The translations under genes were made by a program, and so were the position numbers. DNA of 64,000 bases from Macrococcoides goetzii (GTDB lineage: Bacteria; Bacillota; Bacilli; Staphylococcales; Staphylococcaceae), in NCBI RefSeq assembly GCF_002742385.2, contig NZ_MJBI02000001.1, positions 372,001 to 436,000 of the forward strand, read 5' to 3'. Below are positions 7,861-17,571 of this stretch, piece by piece (the stretch's first letter is position 1; each line of letters begins with the position of its first letter). A model generated the notes under the pieces. It saw only the letters and a program-made list of their open reading frames with translations, did not search any database and was not told where the DNA came from.

Positions 7861-8318
7861 GGATTTATCTTAGGATGGATAATTTTATATCTCGATAGAT
7901 CTTTCTTATAAATAATACGCTCTGTTATTTCATATGGCTGTGTATAATTCATCTCTGAAACTTTTACATTACCGTTTTGATATACATGTTCAATGTATGC
8001 TACATGACCTTGCGTACCTCTCGGTGATTGAAGTAACGCACCTTTTCTTGGCGAATGGTTTACATTATATCCATCTTGTTTAGCAAGTTTCGCCCAGTGC
8101 TTGGCATCACGCCAGGATCGTTCTATCATGTTGCCGTCTTTCTTTACTTTATCAAATACATAATAAGTACATTGTCCTTTATCATAAGTATTTGTAGCCA
8201 TCGGATTTGGCATAAGTTCAATGCGTAATGTGTTGTAGTTATCGATTATCCTATCTTGATTTATAAAAAGCAGAAATAATGATAATAATATAATGAAGAA
8301 TGAGATTATTCTTTTCAT
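7848..8318 (-). CDS. Secreted CHAP-domain protein (putative amidase/endopeptidase)
   Basis: The 156-residue precursor has an N-terminal hydrophobic segment (about 4-20) and a CHAP domain with catalytic C50 in GQCTYYVF, H105 in GHVAYIEHV and a final MNY motif. CHAP enzymes cleave peptidoglycan stem peptides or amide bonds. There is no SH3b or LysM anchor. The ATG overlaps the stop of the upstream GNAT gene by four bases, so translation is probably coupled. Confidence 0.85.
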   Translation of the reverse strand: MKRIISFFIILLSLFLLFINQDRIIDNYNTLRIELMPNPMATNTYDKGQCTYYVFDKVKKDGNMIERSWRDAKHWAKLAKQDGYNVNHSPRKGALLQSPRGTQGHVAYIEHVYQNGNVKVSEMNYTQPYEITERIIYKKDLSRYKIIHPKINPKKY

Positions 8319-8800
8319 AGTGATTTTATATACCAGCGATCCATTGCTGAATGGTCACTGCCTTCGATTGGTTGTTCTAATAATTGAAAGCCATACTTTT
8401 CATAGAGCATACATGCAACTTCTAGTTTACTCATTGTTTCTAAATAACAAGCATTATAATGGTTTGATGCAAATGCTAATGCCTGGTCCATTAATAGTTT
8501 AGAGATACCTTTACCTTGAGCGGATTCTGAAAGATATAGTTTTTGAAGTTCACATATCATCCCATCTTCACTGAATGGGGCAATGCCAACACCACCTAAA
8601 ACTTCTCCATTTTGCTCTGCTATCCAGTACTGTGCATTTACACGTTCATTATAATATGAAGATAGTTGTGCTAGTTCAGGATCAAAGTATGCTGATCCTG
8701 GAATATCTAAGTTGAACGATTCAAGAGATGATTGAATAATTTTATGGATGATGGGATTATCTTTTTGTTGGATGGGTCGGATTTGAATTGTATTAGGCAT
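8315..8800 (-). CDS. GNAT-family N-acetyltransferase
   Basis: A 161-residue GNAT domain with acetyl-CoA loop SAQGKGISKLLM and the LYEKYGF end motif. AAAGGAGGTAATCTT before the codon at 8800-8798 makes this start clear over a longer frame from 8857. It is the first gene of a two-gene leftward unit with the CHAP protein. Substrate unknown. Confidence 0.85.
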   Translation of the reverse strand: MPNTIQIRPIQQKDNPIIHKIIQSSLESFNLDIPGSAYFDPELAQLSSYYNERVNAQYWIAEQNGEVLGGVGIAPFSEDGMICELQKLYLSESAQGKGISKLLMDQALAFASNHYNACYLETMSKLEVACMLYEKYGFQLLEQPIEGSDHSAMDRWYIKSL

Positions 8801-9144
8801 AAGATTACCTCCTTTAAGATTACTGTAAATAGTAATGAAGCACGGTGTGTATGTCAATAAAATAGGGATGCTTAATAATTATTCCTAGTTTATTTCAATT
8901 ATACAACTGTTATATATCATTGAGTAAGTTAGCAAATGAATAATTGTATTTAAGTTTAAAGAAATAATACACTGACTGATAAGCAAACGAACAACCGCAA
9001 ATATGAAATATTATGTTATACGCTCCTAGCAATCAATAAGCTATATATTATCTACATCTTTTTATATTTCACGAATTAATCACTAGATTTAACGGTCTTT
9101 ATTCGTTATGATAGTTGTATCAATTTAGAAGAGGTGTTTTATCA
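8801..9144. other. Non-coding gap before brxB
   Basis: No gene or strong hairpin is visible. The right end holds a weak promoter for brxB: TAGATT (9084-9089) and TATGAT (9107-9112) spaced by 17 bases. Confidence 0.5.
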
Positions 9145-9582
9145 ATGGATATGAATTTTAATATGTTTATGGAAGATTTCGTAAATAATGCACGTCAAGA
9201 AATCGAAACTGCGGGTTACAAACAGTTAACAACGGCTGAAGCGGTTAAAGAAACGTTTGAGAAACCTGGTACAACATTTGTTATGATCAACTCTGTTTGT
9301 GGTTGTGCTGGCGGTATCGCACGTCCTGCTGCTGCGCATGCTTTACATTATGATAAATTGCCTGATCAATTAGTAACTGTATTTGCTGGTCAGGATAAAG
9401 AAGCGACTGAAACAGCTCGTGATTACTTTGAAGGTTATCCACCAAGCAGTCCATCATTTGCTTTACTTAAAGATGGTAAGATTGTGAAAATGATCGAAAG
9501 ACATGAAATTGAAGGTCACGATCCAATGAGTGTTATTACAAACATTCAAGCTTTATTCGAAGAGCATTGTGAGGAACGTTAA
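9145..9582 (+). CDS. brxB: Bacilliredoxin BrxB (YqiW type)
   Basis: A 145-residue thioredoxin-fold protein with the bacilliredoxin CGC motif (SVCGCAGG, C52 and C54) and the conserved FAGQDKEAT and [14 protein letters not shown] blocks. It is closer to B. subtilis YqiW than to YphP. Bacilliredoxins remove bacillithiol from S-bacillithiolated proteins and are recycled through bacillithiol and YpdA, which is encoded at 37570. GAGGTG eight bases upstream sets the start at 9145. Confidence 0.92.
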   Translation: MDMNFNMFMEDFVNNARQEIETAGYKQLTTAEAVKETFEKPGTTFVMINSVCGCAGGIARPAAAHALHYDKLPDQLVTVFAGQDKEATETARDYFEGYPPSSPSFALLKDGKIVKMIERHEIEGHDPMSVITNIQALFEEHCEER

Positions 9583-9589
9583 TTCATTC

Positions 9590-10558
9590 ATGAAGATTAA
9601 ACCTTACAAGATTGGTTCGCGTACGATTAAGACTGCTTTCGGTATGTCTCTCGGCGTAATCATCTGTAAGATGATGGGTCTCGAGAATTTCTCATCTGCT
9701 GCTATTTTAGTCGTTCTTTGTGTGAAGAATACAAAAGTAAAATCTTTAGAAGCTGCAAGTGCGAGATTTTTCTCGTGCTTGCTTGGTATTTTGTTTTCAT
9801 ATATTTTCTTTATGAATTTAGGCTTTAATCCGATTGTCCTCGGTATTCTCGTCTTACTGTTTATTCCTGTTACAGTAATGTTCGGTATACAAGAAGGGGT
9901 TGTCACAAGTATCGTTATCATTCTACATTGCTTTAATTCAGGACATATCGACTGGGCATTAGCTGTTAATGAATTTCTATTACTTTGTGTAGGCATGGGC
10001 ATCGCTTTAATTTTAAATCTTTATATGCCGAATCACAACAATGCATTACATGGTTATAAACGTGCAATAGAGATGGAATTTCAGGTTATTGTCAGCCGAT
10101 TGAGCGATGCGTTAAAGCATCCTGAAATTGTATTGAACACAAATGATATTGATAAGCTGCATGAAACGATAGAACGTGCGAAGTCACTCGCCTATATGGA
10201 AGTCGAGAATCATTTTTCACGTAATGATAATTCATATTATCATTATTTTGATATGCGTGAATCTCAACTTGAACTTTTGGCACGTATGACACACCTGATC
10301 AATGATATAAGCTGTAAAGATAAGCTGCATATGCAGTGTAGCGGATTATTAGAGGATTTATCAAATAATATTACAAGTAATAACTTTACTGCTATTAGAC
10401 TTCATGATTTGTATGAGATAATGCTCGATCTTGATAATTATCCATTACCTGATTCACATGAGCGATTAAAATCTCGTTCTGCTGCAATCCAGCTGCTAAA
10501 AGAAATTGAAAGTTATTTAATGATTAAATCTAAATTTGGATCTTTAAAGATGTACTAA
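9590..10558 (+). CDS. FUSC/aromatic acid exporter-family membrane protein
   Basis: About 322 residues from ATG 9590. The N-terminal 150 residues hold four to six membrane segments in the FUSC/DUF939 pattern (IKTAFGMSLGVIICKMMGL at the front). The C-terminal half is cytosolic and helical. Family members are proposed exporters of aromatic acids. The start follows the brxB stop by 7 bases, suggesting an operon, though the ribosome binding site is distant. Transport substrate unknown. Confidence 0.8.
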   Translation: MKIKPYKIGSRTIKTAFGMSLGVIICKMMGLENFSSAAILVVLCVKNTKVKSLEAASARFFSCLLGILFSYIFFMNLGFNPIVLGILVLLFIPVTVMFGIQEGVVTSIVIILHCFNSGHIDWALAVNEFLLLCVGMGIALILNLYMPNHNNALHGYKRAIEMEFQVIVSRLSDALKHPEIVLNTNDIDKLHETIERAKSLAYMEVENHFSRNDNSYYHYFDMRESQLELLARMTHLINDISCKDKLHMQCSGLLEDLSNNITSNNFTAIRLHDLYEIMLDLDNYPLPDSHERLKSRSAAIQLLKEIESYLMIKSKFGSLKMY

Positions 10559-10592
10559 AAAAAACGTTGAGAAATTATTCTCAACGTTTTTT
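10558..10592. terminator. Bidirectional terminator
   Basis: AAAACGTTGAGAA pairs with TTCTCAACGTTTT, flanked by A and T runs. It ends both the brxB unit and the leftward Prli42-like gene. Confidence 0.9.
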
Positions 10593-10692
10593 ACATATTA
10601 AGATATGGTAATACTGCGCTAAGTACTAATGCTGCAACAATTAGTACAAGTAAGACGATGATAAAGACTTTGCGTGCTGTTTTGTTATTCAT
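10591..10692 (-). CDS. Prli42-like membrane miniprotein
   Basis: A 33-residue frame preceded by GAAAGGAAGT: MNNKTARKV, then one continuous hydrophobic helix, then LPYLNM. This fits Prli42, the roughly 31-residue protein conserved in Firmicutes that tethers the stressosome to the membrane in Listeria. Staphylococci lack a classic stressosome RsbR set, so the role here is open. It has its own gap and shares a terminator with the convergent FUSC gene. Confidence 0.72.
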   Translation of the reverse strand: MNNKTARKVFIIVLLVLIVAALVLSAVLPYLNM

Positions 10693-10818
10693 TCTGTACT
10701 TCCTTTCTTAAGTGCGTTTTATTTATTATATCAAATAATTGATTTTACGTCTTATCCTTTATTGATGAACAGTTGTTTGGTACGATAAATATAAATAATA
10801 TTTTGAGGAGTGTTGTAA

Positions 10819-11922
10819 ATGAACCAGCAAAGATTAGTGGATACTTTTATTGAACTTGTAAAGATTGATAGCGAGAGTGGTAATGAACGTGAGATTGCAA
10901 ATCATTTAAAAATATTATATGCAGAGCTTGGCTTTGAAGTCACTGAAGACGATACACAAAGCAAGACAGGTTTTGGTGCGGGCAACCTAATTATGAAATT
11001 AAAAGGGACAACAGATCAGGAGACAATCTTACTATCTTGTCATATGGATACTGTTACACCTGGTAATGGCATAAACCCGATTATTACTAATAATGTCATT
11101 CATACAGATGGTTCTACGATTCTTGGTGCAGATGATAAAGCGGGGATTGCTGCAATGATTGAAGCAATTCGAACGATTAATGAAGAACAAATTCCACATG
11201 GTGATATTGAAGTTGTAATTTCTGTTGGAGAAGAATCTCATTTAATAGGTGCTAGTGTATTAGATGGATCAAAATTAGATGCGAAACTTGGCTTTGCATT
11301 AGATGCTGGCAGTAAAGTTGGTACAATTGTAAACCAGGCGCCAACAAACGCAACGCTTAACATTGAAATTACAGGTGTTACGGCACATGCGGGTGTGGCC
11401 CCAGAAAACGGCGTGAGTGCAATAAACATTGCTTCACGTGCAATCAGTAATATGAAACTAGGTAGAATAGATGCAGAGACAACTGCAAATATCGGTACGA
11501 TTAATGGTGGTTCAAGAACAAATATAGTCGCTGAAAAATGTAATATTGTTGCTGAAGCGCGTAGTTTAGTTGATAGTAAAATGGAAGCACAAGTTGCACA
11601 CATGAAAGAAGCGATCCTTACTGCTGCAGCAGAACTTGGTGGTAAAGCTGATGTTGAGGTTAAAGTTAATTATCCTTCATTCAATGTTGATAAAACAAGC
11701 AAGGTTATTGAGATTGTAAGTCAAGCAGCTGAACGTGTAGGTAGAACACCAGAAGTTGTATCTAACGGTGGGGGTAGTGATGCTAACTTTATTAACAAGT
11801 TTGTTCCAACTGTTGTATTAGCTGTCGGCTATCAGGATATTCATACGGTAAATGAAAAGATGCCGATTGATGAATTAAATAAATTAACAGAACAAGTAAT
11901 TGAAATCATTAAGCTTGTTTAG
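10819..11922 (+). CDS. M20-family peptidase (YqjE/PepT-like)
   Basis: The 367-residue protein has the M20 metal-site motifs in order: SCHMDTV (about 73-79), GADDKAGIAA (about 98), GEESHLIGA (about 137) and a late HTVNE block near the end. The VTAHAGVAPENG lid-domain motif is that of tripeptidase T-like YqjE. It probably removes N-terminal residues from short peptides in the cytosol using two zinc ions. Single gene with GAGGAGTG upstream. Confidence 0.88.
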   Translation: MNQQRLVDTFIELVKIDSESGNEREIANHLKILYAELGFEVTEDDTQSKTGFGAGNLIMKLKGTTDQETILLSCHMDTVTPGNGINPIITNNVIHTDGSTILGADDKAGIAAMIEAIRTINEEQIPHGDIEVVISVGEESHLIGASVLDGSKLDAKLGFALDAGSKVGTIVNQAPTNATLNIEITGVTAHAGVAPENGVSAINIASRAISNMKLGRIDAETTANIGTINGGSRTNIVAEKCNIVAEARSLVDSKMEAQVAHMKEAILTAAAELGGKADVEVKVNYPSFNVDKTSKVIEIVSQAAERVGRTPEVVSNGGGSDANFINKFVPTVVLAVGYQDIHTVNEKMPIDELNKLTEQVIEIIKLV

Positions 11923-11982
11923 TTAAAACAATATAGACATGTGCTATAATAATCATGAAAATTCATTTGAAAGAGGTATATT

Positions 11983-13386
11983 ATGAGTAAACAACAAATA
12001 GGTGTAATCGGTTTAGCCGTAATGGGTAAAAATTTAGCGTGGAATATAGAATCACGCGGAAATACTGTTTCAGTATTTAACCGTTCAAAAGAAAAAACTG
12101 AAGAAATGATGAAAGAATCAGTTGGTAAAAATATTTTCCCAACATACTCTCTAGAAGAATTTGTTGATAGTCTTGAAAAGCCACGTAAAATCATGATGAT
12201 GGTGAAAGCTGGAGAAGCAACAGATGCAACAATTGAAAGCTTAATTCCATTATTAGATCAAGGCGATATTTTAATTGATGGTGGTAACACTAACTACAAC
12301 GATACGATTCGTCGTAATGCATATCTTTCAGAAAAAGGATTCAATTTCATCGGTACTGGTGTTTCAGGTGGTGAAGAAGGTGCATTACATGGACCTTCAA
12401 TTATGCCAGGTGGTCAAAAAGAGGCATACGAACTTGTTAGACCTATTTTAGAATCAATTGCTGCTAAAGCTAAAGACGGCAAACCATGTGTTGCCTATAT
12501 CGGTCCGGATGGTGCGGGTCATTACGTTAAAATGGTGCATAACGGTATTGAATATGCAGATATGCAGTTAATCGCTGAAAGTTATGATTTAATGAAAAAT
12601 GTACTAGGTATGTCAAATGATGAAATTGCTGATACATTTAAATCATGGAATGAAGGCGAATTAGATAGCTACCTAATCGAAATCACGGCTGATATCTTTA
12701 AGAAATTAGATGAAGATGGTACGCCACTCGTTGAAAAAGTAATGGATAAAGCTGGGCAAAAAGGAACAGGAAAATGGACTTCTATTAATGCATTAGACTT
12801 AGGTCAGCCATTAACAATAATCACAGAAAGTGTATTTGCACGTTTCATCTCAAGTCAAAAAGACGAAAGAATTGTAGCTAGTGAAAATATCAATTCAAAT
12901 AAAACAAATTTTGAAGACGATAAAGCTGAATTTTTAGAAGCAATTCGTGAAGCATTATATATGAGTAAAATTTGTTGTTATGCGCAAGGATTTGCTCAAA
13001 TGAAGGCAGCGAGTGAGGCTTATAACTGGAATTTACAGTTAGGTGATTTAGCAATGATCTGGCGTGAAGGTTGTATCATTCGTGCACAATTCTTACAAAA
13101 GATTAAAGAAGCATATGATAATAACGCAGATTTACAAAACTTATTATTAGACCCATACTTCAAAGAAGTTGTAGAAAAGTATCAAACAAGTTTACGTAAG
13201 GTGGCAGCTACTGCAATCACTACAGGTACACCAGCACCAAGTTTTGCAGCAGCAATTAATTATTTTGATTCTTATACATCAAAAGATTTACCTGCAAACT
13301 TAATTCAGGCACAACGTGATTATTTCGGTGCGCACACTTATGAACGTAAAGATAAGGAAGGCGTATTCCATACAGACTGGAAATAA
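11983..13386 (+). CDS. gnd: 6-phosphogluconate dehydrogenase (decarboxylating)
   Basis: A 467-residue full-length enzyme: Rossmann start [44 protein letters not shown] and catalytic K in [12 protein letters not shown]. It oxidises 6-phosphogluconate to ribulose 5-phosphate, giving NADPH and CO2. zwf, the first step of the same pathway, lies 1.6 kb away in the opposite orientation. A TATAAT with an extended TG lies at about 11946, and AAGAGGT precedes the start. Confidence 0.97.
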   Translation: MSKQQIGVIGLAVMGKNLAWNIESRGNTVSVFNRSKEKTEEMMKESVGKNIFPTYSLEEFVDSLEKPRKIMMMVKAGEATDATIESLIPLLDQGDILIDGGNTNYNDTIRRNAYLSEKGFNFIGTGVSGGEEGALHGPSIMPGGQKEAYELVRPILESIAAKAKDGKPCVAYIGPDGAGHYVKMVHNGIEYADMQLIAESYDLMKNVLGMSNDEIADTFKSWNEGELDSYLIEITADIFKKLDEDGTPLVEKVMDKAGQKGTGKWTSINALDLGQPLTIITESVFARFISSQKDERIVASENINSNKTNFEDDKAEFLEAIREALYMSKICCYAQGFAQMKAASEAYNWNLQLGDLAMIWREGCIIRAQFLQKIKEAYDNNADLQNLLLDPYFKEVVEKYQTSLRKVAATAITTGTPAPSFAAAINYFDSYTSKDLPANLIQAQRDYFGAHTYERKDKEGVFHTDWK

Positions 13387-13399
13387 TTTTGTTTATATC

Positions 13400-13436
13400 A
13401 AAAAGCGCGCAAGACAATCGTCTTGCGCGCTTTTTA
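13400..13436. terminator. Bidirectional terminator (gnd / AraC-type gene)
   Basis: AAAAGCGCGCAAGAC pairs with GTCTTGCGCGCTTTT around a four-base loop, with a T run on both sides. It overlaps the stop codon of the convergent regulator. Confidence 0.95.
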
Positions 13437-14270
13437 TAATGTTGGTATCCAAAGTTCAACTTTATTGAAACTATTATCAAAATCCATATCATCAGGAAAA
13501 ATATAAATATACTGACTATTACGTTCGTAGTGTATATTAAAGTCTACTTGTTTTTCGACAGATTGCCAAATTTCATTAAATACATAATCAAGCTTTCCAC
13601 GAGCTTCAAATTTAGCGTAATCACCGTTAAAGATTTGTTTGCTTTCATAATCAAAAGTACGTTCTGACTTAACACCTATAAATATTTCTATATCATTTGG
13701 ATTAGGTTGAACAACTACATAAATTTTTTTGTCTGAGCTAAATGATAATAATGATTTAATTTCTTCCTTTTCTTTTAACTCATAGACAATATCCGGCACT
13801 AGAAAATGATTACCTAATTCATTAAATGAAACGATTTCTTGTATGCCTACAATTCTGAAACTATCCATCGTCTGCATTTTATAAGGCATCGGAGGCTTCG
13901 TCGTCACAGAAAGCTGAATGTAGAGTCGTTCTACCATTCTCAATTGTTCAGGGTTAGTTCTAACCTGAATCGGTGAAATTTGATGGTGATTGCTAAATGC
14001 AGTACTAAATTCATGTGCAGTTGAAAAACCGAACTGATTGGCGATATCCACAAGACGGTAATTACCATTTAACAACTTTTTAGCGGCCTCGGTCATTTTA
14101 CGATGATATATATATTCTTCTATATTCATGCCGGTAATCATAGTAAATGTTTGATTTATATGCATTGGATTTTCATTTAAATATGTTCCGATTATTTCAT
14201 ATTTAAATGGTTCGAATAAATGATCTTCAATATATACGATTGTTTTCTGCATTAAGTCAATATTATTCAT
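13434..14270 (-). CDS. AraC-family regulator with GyrI-like effector domain
   Basis: A 278-residue protein. Residues 5-105 form an AraC/XylS double helix-turn-helix (IEEYIYHRKMTEAAKKLL, then IANQFGFSTAHEFSTAFSNHH). Residues 125-278 resemble the GyrI/Rob small-molecule-binding domain, as in Rob, SoxS-like and BmrR-type drug sensors. It probably activates transport or detoxification genes on binding a hydrophobic ligand. A methyltransferase-like gene lies just upstream in the same direction. Confidence 0.85.
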   Translation of the reverse strand: MNNIDLMQKTIVYIEDHLFEPFKYEIIGTYLNENPMHINQTFTMITGMNIEEYIYHRKMTEAAKKLLNGNYRLVDIANQFGFSTAHEFSTAFSNHHQISPIQVRTNPEQLRMVERLYIQLSVTTKPPMPYKMQTMDSFRIVGIQEIVSFNELGNHFLVPDIVYELKEKEEIKSLLSFSSDKKIYVVVQPNPNDIEIFIGVKSERTFDYESKQIFNGDYAKFEARGKLDYVFNEIWQSVEKQVDFNIHYERNSQYIYIFPDDMDFDNSFNKVELWIPTL

Positions 14271-14296
14271 AATTCACATCTTCCTTAAAGTATGCT

Positions 14297-14932
14297 TTAA
14301 ATAGATTTCGTGTATTCATAGATATTTATTTTTTCTGATGGATCATTATTTATTTGTTGCAAAGGAATATGATATTTCAAATTGAAATGAATGATATCCT
14401 GTAAATATACTTCATATTCTGGTTTTGCATAATACAGAATGATATCACATTTTTCAATAGATGATGTCATTAAGTTATCCATCACTTTTTGAAATACGAA
14501 TACAGAAAAAGGATTGAAGAAAAATAAATGTGTTTCTTTACCGCTAAATTGATACTGTAATGCATTAATATTTTGCGCAGTAACATCATTTTCTTGATGA
14601 TGTAATAAGCTATAATTTTTAATGTTTTCAAGACTTTTTAAGTAAAGCTGCTTATTCAGTTCAATACCGATTGTTTTAATTTTGAATACATAGTTAGTGA
14701 AGATTGGAACGCGCATTAATCCAGAGCCAAAATCTACTAGTAATGCATCTTCATTTAAGTCTTCTTTAATCATGTTAAATAATAATAATAAATCATGATA
14801 AATCGTTGGTTCGTAACGATTCGAATGATGATTTGTAAAAGTTTCAAGATAAGGATCAGTCTTTATATTGAGCAATGTATCGAAATCCTGCTCTGAGTAA
14901 TGTTCAAATGATGATCGTAAAAATTTATTCAT
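14297..14932 (-). CDS. SAM-dependent methyltransferase-like protein
   Basis: A 211-residue protein with a class I methyltransferase motif I (LLVDFGSGLMRVPI, about 64-77), an acidic motif II strand (TIGIELNK) and a motif IV-like FFFNPFSVF. The start has a poor ribosome binding site. It ends 26 bases before the AraC-type gene and may share its transcript. Substrate unknown. Confidence 0.7.
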   Translation of the reverse strand: MNKFLRSSFEHYSEQDFDTLLNIKTDPYLETFTNHHSNRYEPTIYHDLLLLFNMIKEDLNEDALLVDFGSGLMRVPIFTNYVFKIKTIGIELNKQLYLKSLENIKNYSLLHHQENDVTAQNINALQYQFSGKETHLFFFNPFSVFVFQKVMDNLMTSSIEKCDIILYYAKPEYEVYLQDIIHFNLKYHIPLQQINNDPSEKINIYEYTKSI

Positions 14933-14963
14933 AATTCAAATATTAACACAATTATGGCACAAT

Positions 14964-15000
14964 AAAAACCTTTGTATCATAATGATTCAAAGGTTTTTAA
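14964..15000 (-). terminator. zwf terminator
   Basis: AAAACCTTTG and CAAAGGTTTT pair around an AT-rich loop, directly downstream of the leftward zwf gene, with T runs on both strands. Confidence 0.8.
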
Positions 15001-15011
15001 AGATTTAAATA

Positions 15012-16490
15012 TTAAACGTCCCACCAGTGAAAATTATCTCGACTTAATAACAAATCGCTTTTAACAGGACCGTTAGATCCAGCCTGATAATTAGGGAATG
15101 GAGCAGGATGTGCATCCCAGTATTCAGCAACAGTATCCACATAACTCCATGTTGCCTTTAATTCTTCCCAGTGTGTAAAGTTAGTGGCATCGCCTTTTAG
15201 ACAGTCATAAATTAATCCTTCATATGCGTCGACTGTATTCATCTTATCTTGTGTCGTCATCGCATATGATAATTTAACTGGTTCAGTATCGATACCTTCG
15301 ATATATTTACGTGCATTTAAATGCAGTTCAATACCTTCATTTGGTTGAATATTAATAACAAGTAAATTGGAATCTAGCTGATTATCCTTTTGATAATAAA
15401 GATTCATCGGCATCTCTTTAAATTCAACAACAACGCGTATTTCTTTTTCCTTCATACGTTTACCTGTACGAATGTAGAAGGGCACACCTGCCCATCTAAA
15501 GTTATCGAGCATAACTTTAGCAGCAACAAATGTAGGTGTGTTACTTTCTGGATTCACATTTTCTTCATCACGATAACGCTTTACTTTTTCACCGTTAATT
15601 TCACCAACATCATATTGTCCACGAACGAAATAGCTTCTTACGTGTTCAGGCTGAATTTTGCGGATAGAACGGAGTGCCTTTACTTTTTCATTCCGAATAT
15701 CTTCAGATGATAATGATATAGGGGGCTCCATTGCAAGCAAAGAAACAATTTGTAACATATGATTTTGTACCATATCTTTTAAAGCACCACTATTATCATA
15801 ATAACCACCACGGTCTTCAACACCTAAAATTTCTGAAGAAGTGACTTGAATATTTGAGATATATTTATTATTCCATAACGGTTCAAACATTGCATTGCTA
15901 AATCGAATTACTTCGATATTTTGTACCATATCTTTACCAAGATAATGGTCAATTCGATAAATTTCCTCTTCTTTAAACGATTTTCTTAGCTGATTATTTA
16001 GTTTTTCAGCAGAAGCAAGATCTTTACCGAAAGGTTTTTCAATAATTAAGCGTTTAAATCCTTTTGTTTTTGTCAGTCCGCTAGATTTCAAGAAATCTGA
16101 TACAGTACCAAAAAATTCTGGTGCCATTGCTAAATAGAATAGACGGTTACCATTTAAGTCATATTGGGCATCTAAAGATTCAGAGAGTGTTAGCAGCGCA
16201 TCATAACTTTCTTTATTATTGACGTCATGAGACTGATAATAAACATGTTCCATAAATTCATCGATTTTATGTGTATCTTTAACAAATTTTTCGATAGATG
16301 ATTTAATTTCTGCTCTGAATTTTTCATTTGTCCAGTCACGTCGTCCAATACCAATGATTGCAACATGCTCATTCAAGTTATCTTGCTGATAAAGGTGGAA
16401 TAAAGATGGAAATAACTTGCGGTGACTTAAATCACCTGTTGCACCGAAAATTGTTATTAAACAGGGAATATTTTGCTTTTCAATATCCAA
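15012..16490 (-). CDS. zwf: Glucose-6-phosphate 1-dehydrogenase
   Basis: A 492-residue full-length enzyme with the NADP-binding GATGDLSHRKLFPSL and the active-site RIDHYLGKDMVQN signature. It makes 6-phosphogluconolactone and NADPH at the entry of the oxidative pentose phosphate pathway, feeding gnd at 11983. It is a single leftward gene, divergent from rnz across a 108-base promoter region. Confidence 0.97.
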   Translation of the reverse strand: MDIEKQNIPCLITIFGATGDLSHRKLFPSLFHLYQQDNLNEHVAIIGIGRRDWTNEKFRAEIKSSIEKFVKDTHKIDEFMEHVYYQSHDVNNKESYDALLTLSESLDAQYDLNGNRLFYLAMAPEFFGTVSDFLKSSGLTKTKGFKRLIIEKPFGKDLASAEKLNNQLRKSFKEEEIYRIDHYLGKDMVQNIEVIRFSNAMFEPLWNNKYISNIQVTSSEILGVEDRGGYYDNSGALKDMVQNHMLQIVSLLAMEPPISLSSEDIRNEKVKALRSIRKIQPEHVRSYFVRGQYDVGEINGEKVKRYRDEENVNPESNTPTFVAAKVMLDNFRWAGVPFYIRTGKRMKEKEIRVVVEFKEMPMNLYYQKDNQLDSNLLVINIQPNEGIELHLNARKYIEGIDTEPVKLSYAMTTQDKMNTVDAYEGLIYDCLKGDATNFTHWEELKATWSYVDTVAEYWDAHPAPFPNYQAGSNGPVKSDLLLSRDNFHWWDV

Positions 16491-16598
16491 AATAAATACC
16501 TCGATTCTATTAAAGTCTATTTTATTTTTTCATACAATGCCTAAAAAAACAATTAAAACATGCTATAATGACGTGATGAAATAAAAGGTGGTAGAAAA

Positions 16599-17519
16599 AT
16601 GAAAATAACTTTTTTAGGTACGAGTGCAGGTTTACCAACAAAAGAAAGAAATACACAAACAATCATACTTTCTCTTGCACCGTTAAATAATACGTTCTGG
16701 TTATTTGATGCTGGTGAAGCTTGTCAGCATCAGATATTACATACAAATATTAAACTTGGAAAGCTTGATCATATATTTATTACACATCTGCATGGCGATC
16801 ATATTTTTGGATTACCGGGTCTACTGACATCAAGAAGCTTTCAAGGTGGTGAAAATAAGCCGTTAAAAGTATTTGGCCCAAAAGGTATAAAAGCATATAT
16901 CGAAACGTCACTATTAATTTCTGGGTCGCACTTGAATTATCCGCTAGAAATTATCGAAATAGCTGATGGAGATGAGTTACAGATTGATCAGATATGCGTC
17001 AGTATAAGAAAATTAAATCATGGTATAGATTCATACGGCTATCGTATCCAATTTCCTGACACAGAAGGTAATTTAATCTCGGATAAGTTGATTGAAGCGG
17101 GCATACAACCTGGTCCTATATATCAACAATTTAAAACACAGGAATTTGTTGAGGTAGATGGTATCATTTATGAAACGAAAAACTATCGAAATCCAGATAA
17201 GCCTGGTAAGATTATTACGATATTTGGTGACACAATGCCATGTGAGGCAGAAATAGCTCTGGCAAATAATGCAGATGTTATCGTACATGAAAGTACATAT
17301 TTAGATGGTGACTTGGATTTGAGTCATAAATATTACCATAGTCATATTGATGACGTAGCAAATCTTGTTGCAGTATCACATGCAAAAAAAGTATTGATCA
17401 ATCATGTGAGTAATCGTTATGATTTACAGGATATTGTATTATTGAAAGATGTAATACAGCATAAATATCCCGATATGGTTTTTGAAATTGTGAAGGACTT
17501 TGATAGTTTTGAAATATAA
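16599..17519 (+). CDS. rnz: Ribonuclease Z
   Basis: A 306-residue metallo-beta-lactamase-fold nuclease with the HLHGDHIFGLPG zinc motif, the LNHGIDSYGYR region and the late HESTY and NHVSNRY blocks of tRNase Z. It trims the 3' trailers of tRNA precursors. TATAAT lies at about 16563, and AAGGTGG precedes the start. The zwf-rnz-proC neighbourhood is shared with staphylococci. Confidence 0.95.
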   Translation: MKITFLGTSAGLPTKERNTQTIILSLAPLNNTFWLFDAGEACQHQILHTNIKLGKLDHIFITHLHGDHIFGLPGLLTSRSFQGGENKPLKVFGPKGIKAYIETSLLISGSHLNYPLEIIEIADGDELQIDQICVSIRKLNHGIDSYGYRIQFPDTEGNLISDKLIEAGIQPGPIYQQFKTQEFVEVDGIIYETKNYRNPDKPGKIITIFGDTMPCEAEIALANNADVIVHESTYLDGDLDLSHKYYHSHIDDVANLVAVSHAKKVLINHVSNRYDLQDIVLLKDVIQHKYPDMVFEIVKDFDSFEI

Positions 17520-17520
17520 A

Positions 17521-17552
17521 CAATGCGCGCTCAATTAGCTGAGCGCGCATTG
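17521..17552. terminator. Bidirectional terminator (rnz / proC)
   Basis: CAATGCGCGCTCA and TGAGCGCGCATTG form a perfect 13-bp stem around a six-base loop between the convergent genes. Confidence 0.92.
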
Positions 17553-17571
17553 TTTATATTTATACTTATAT

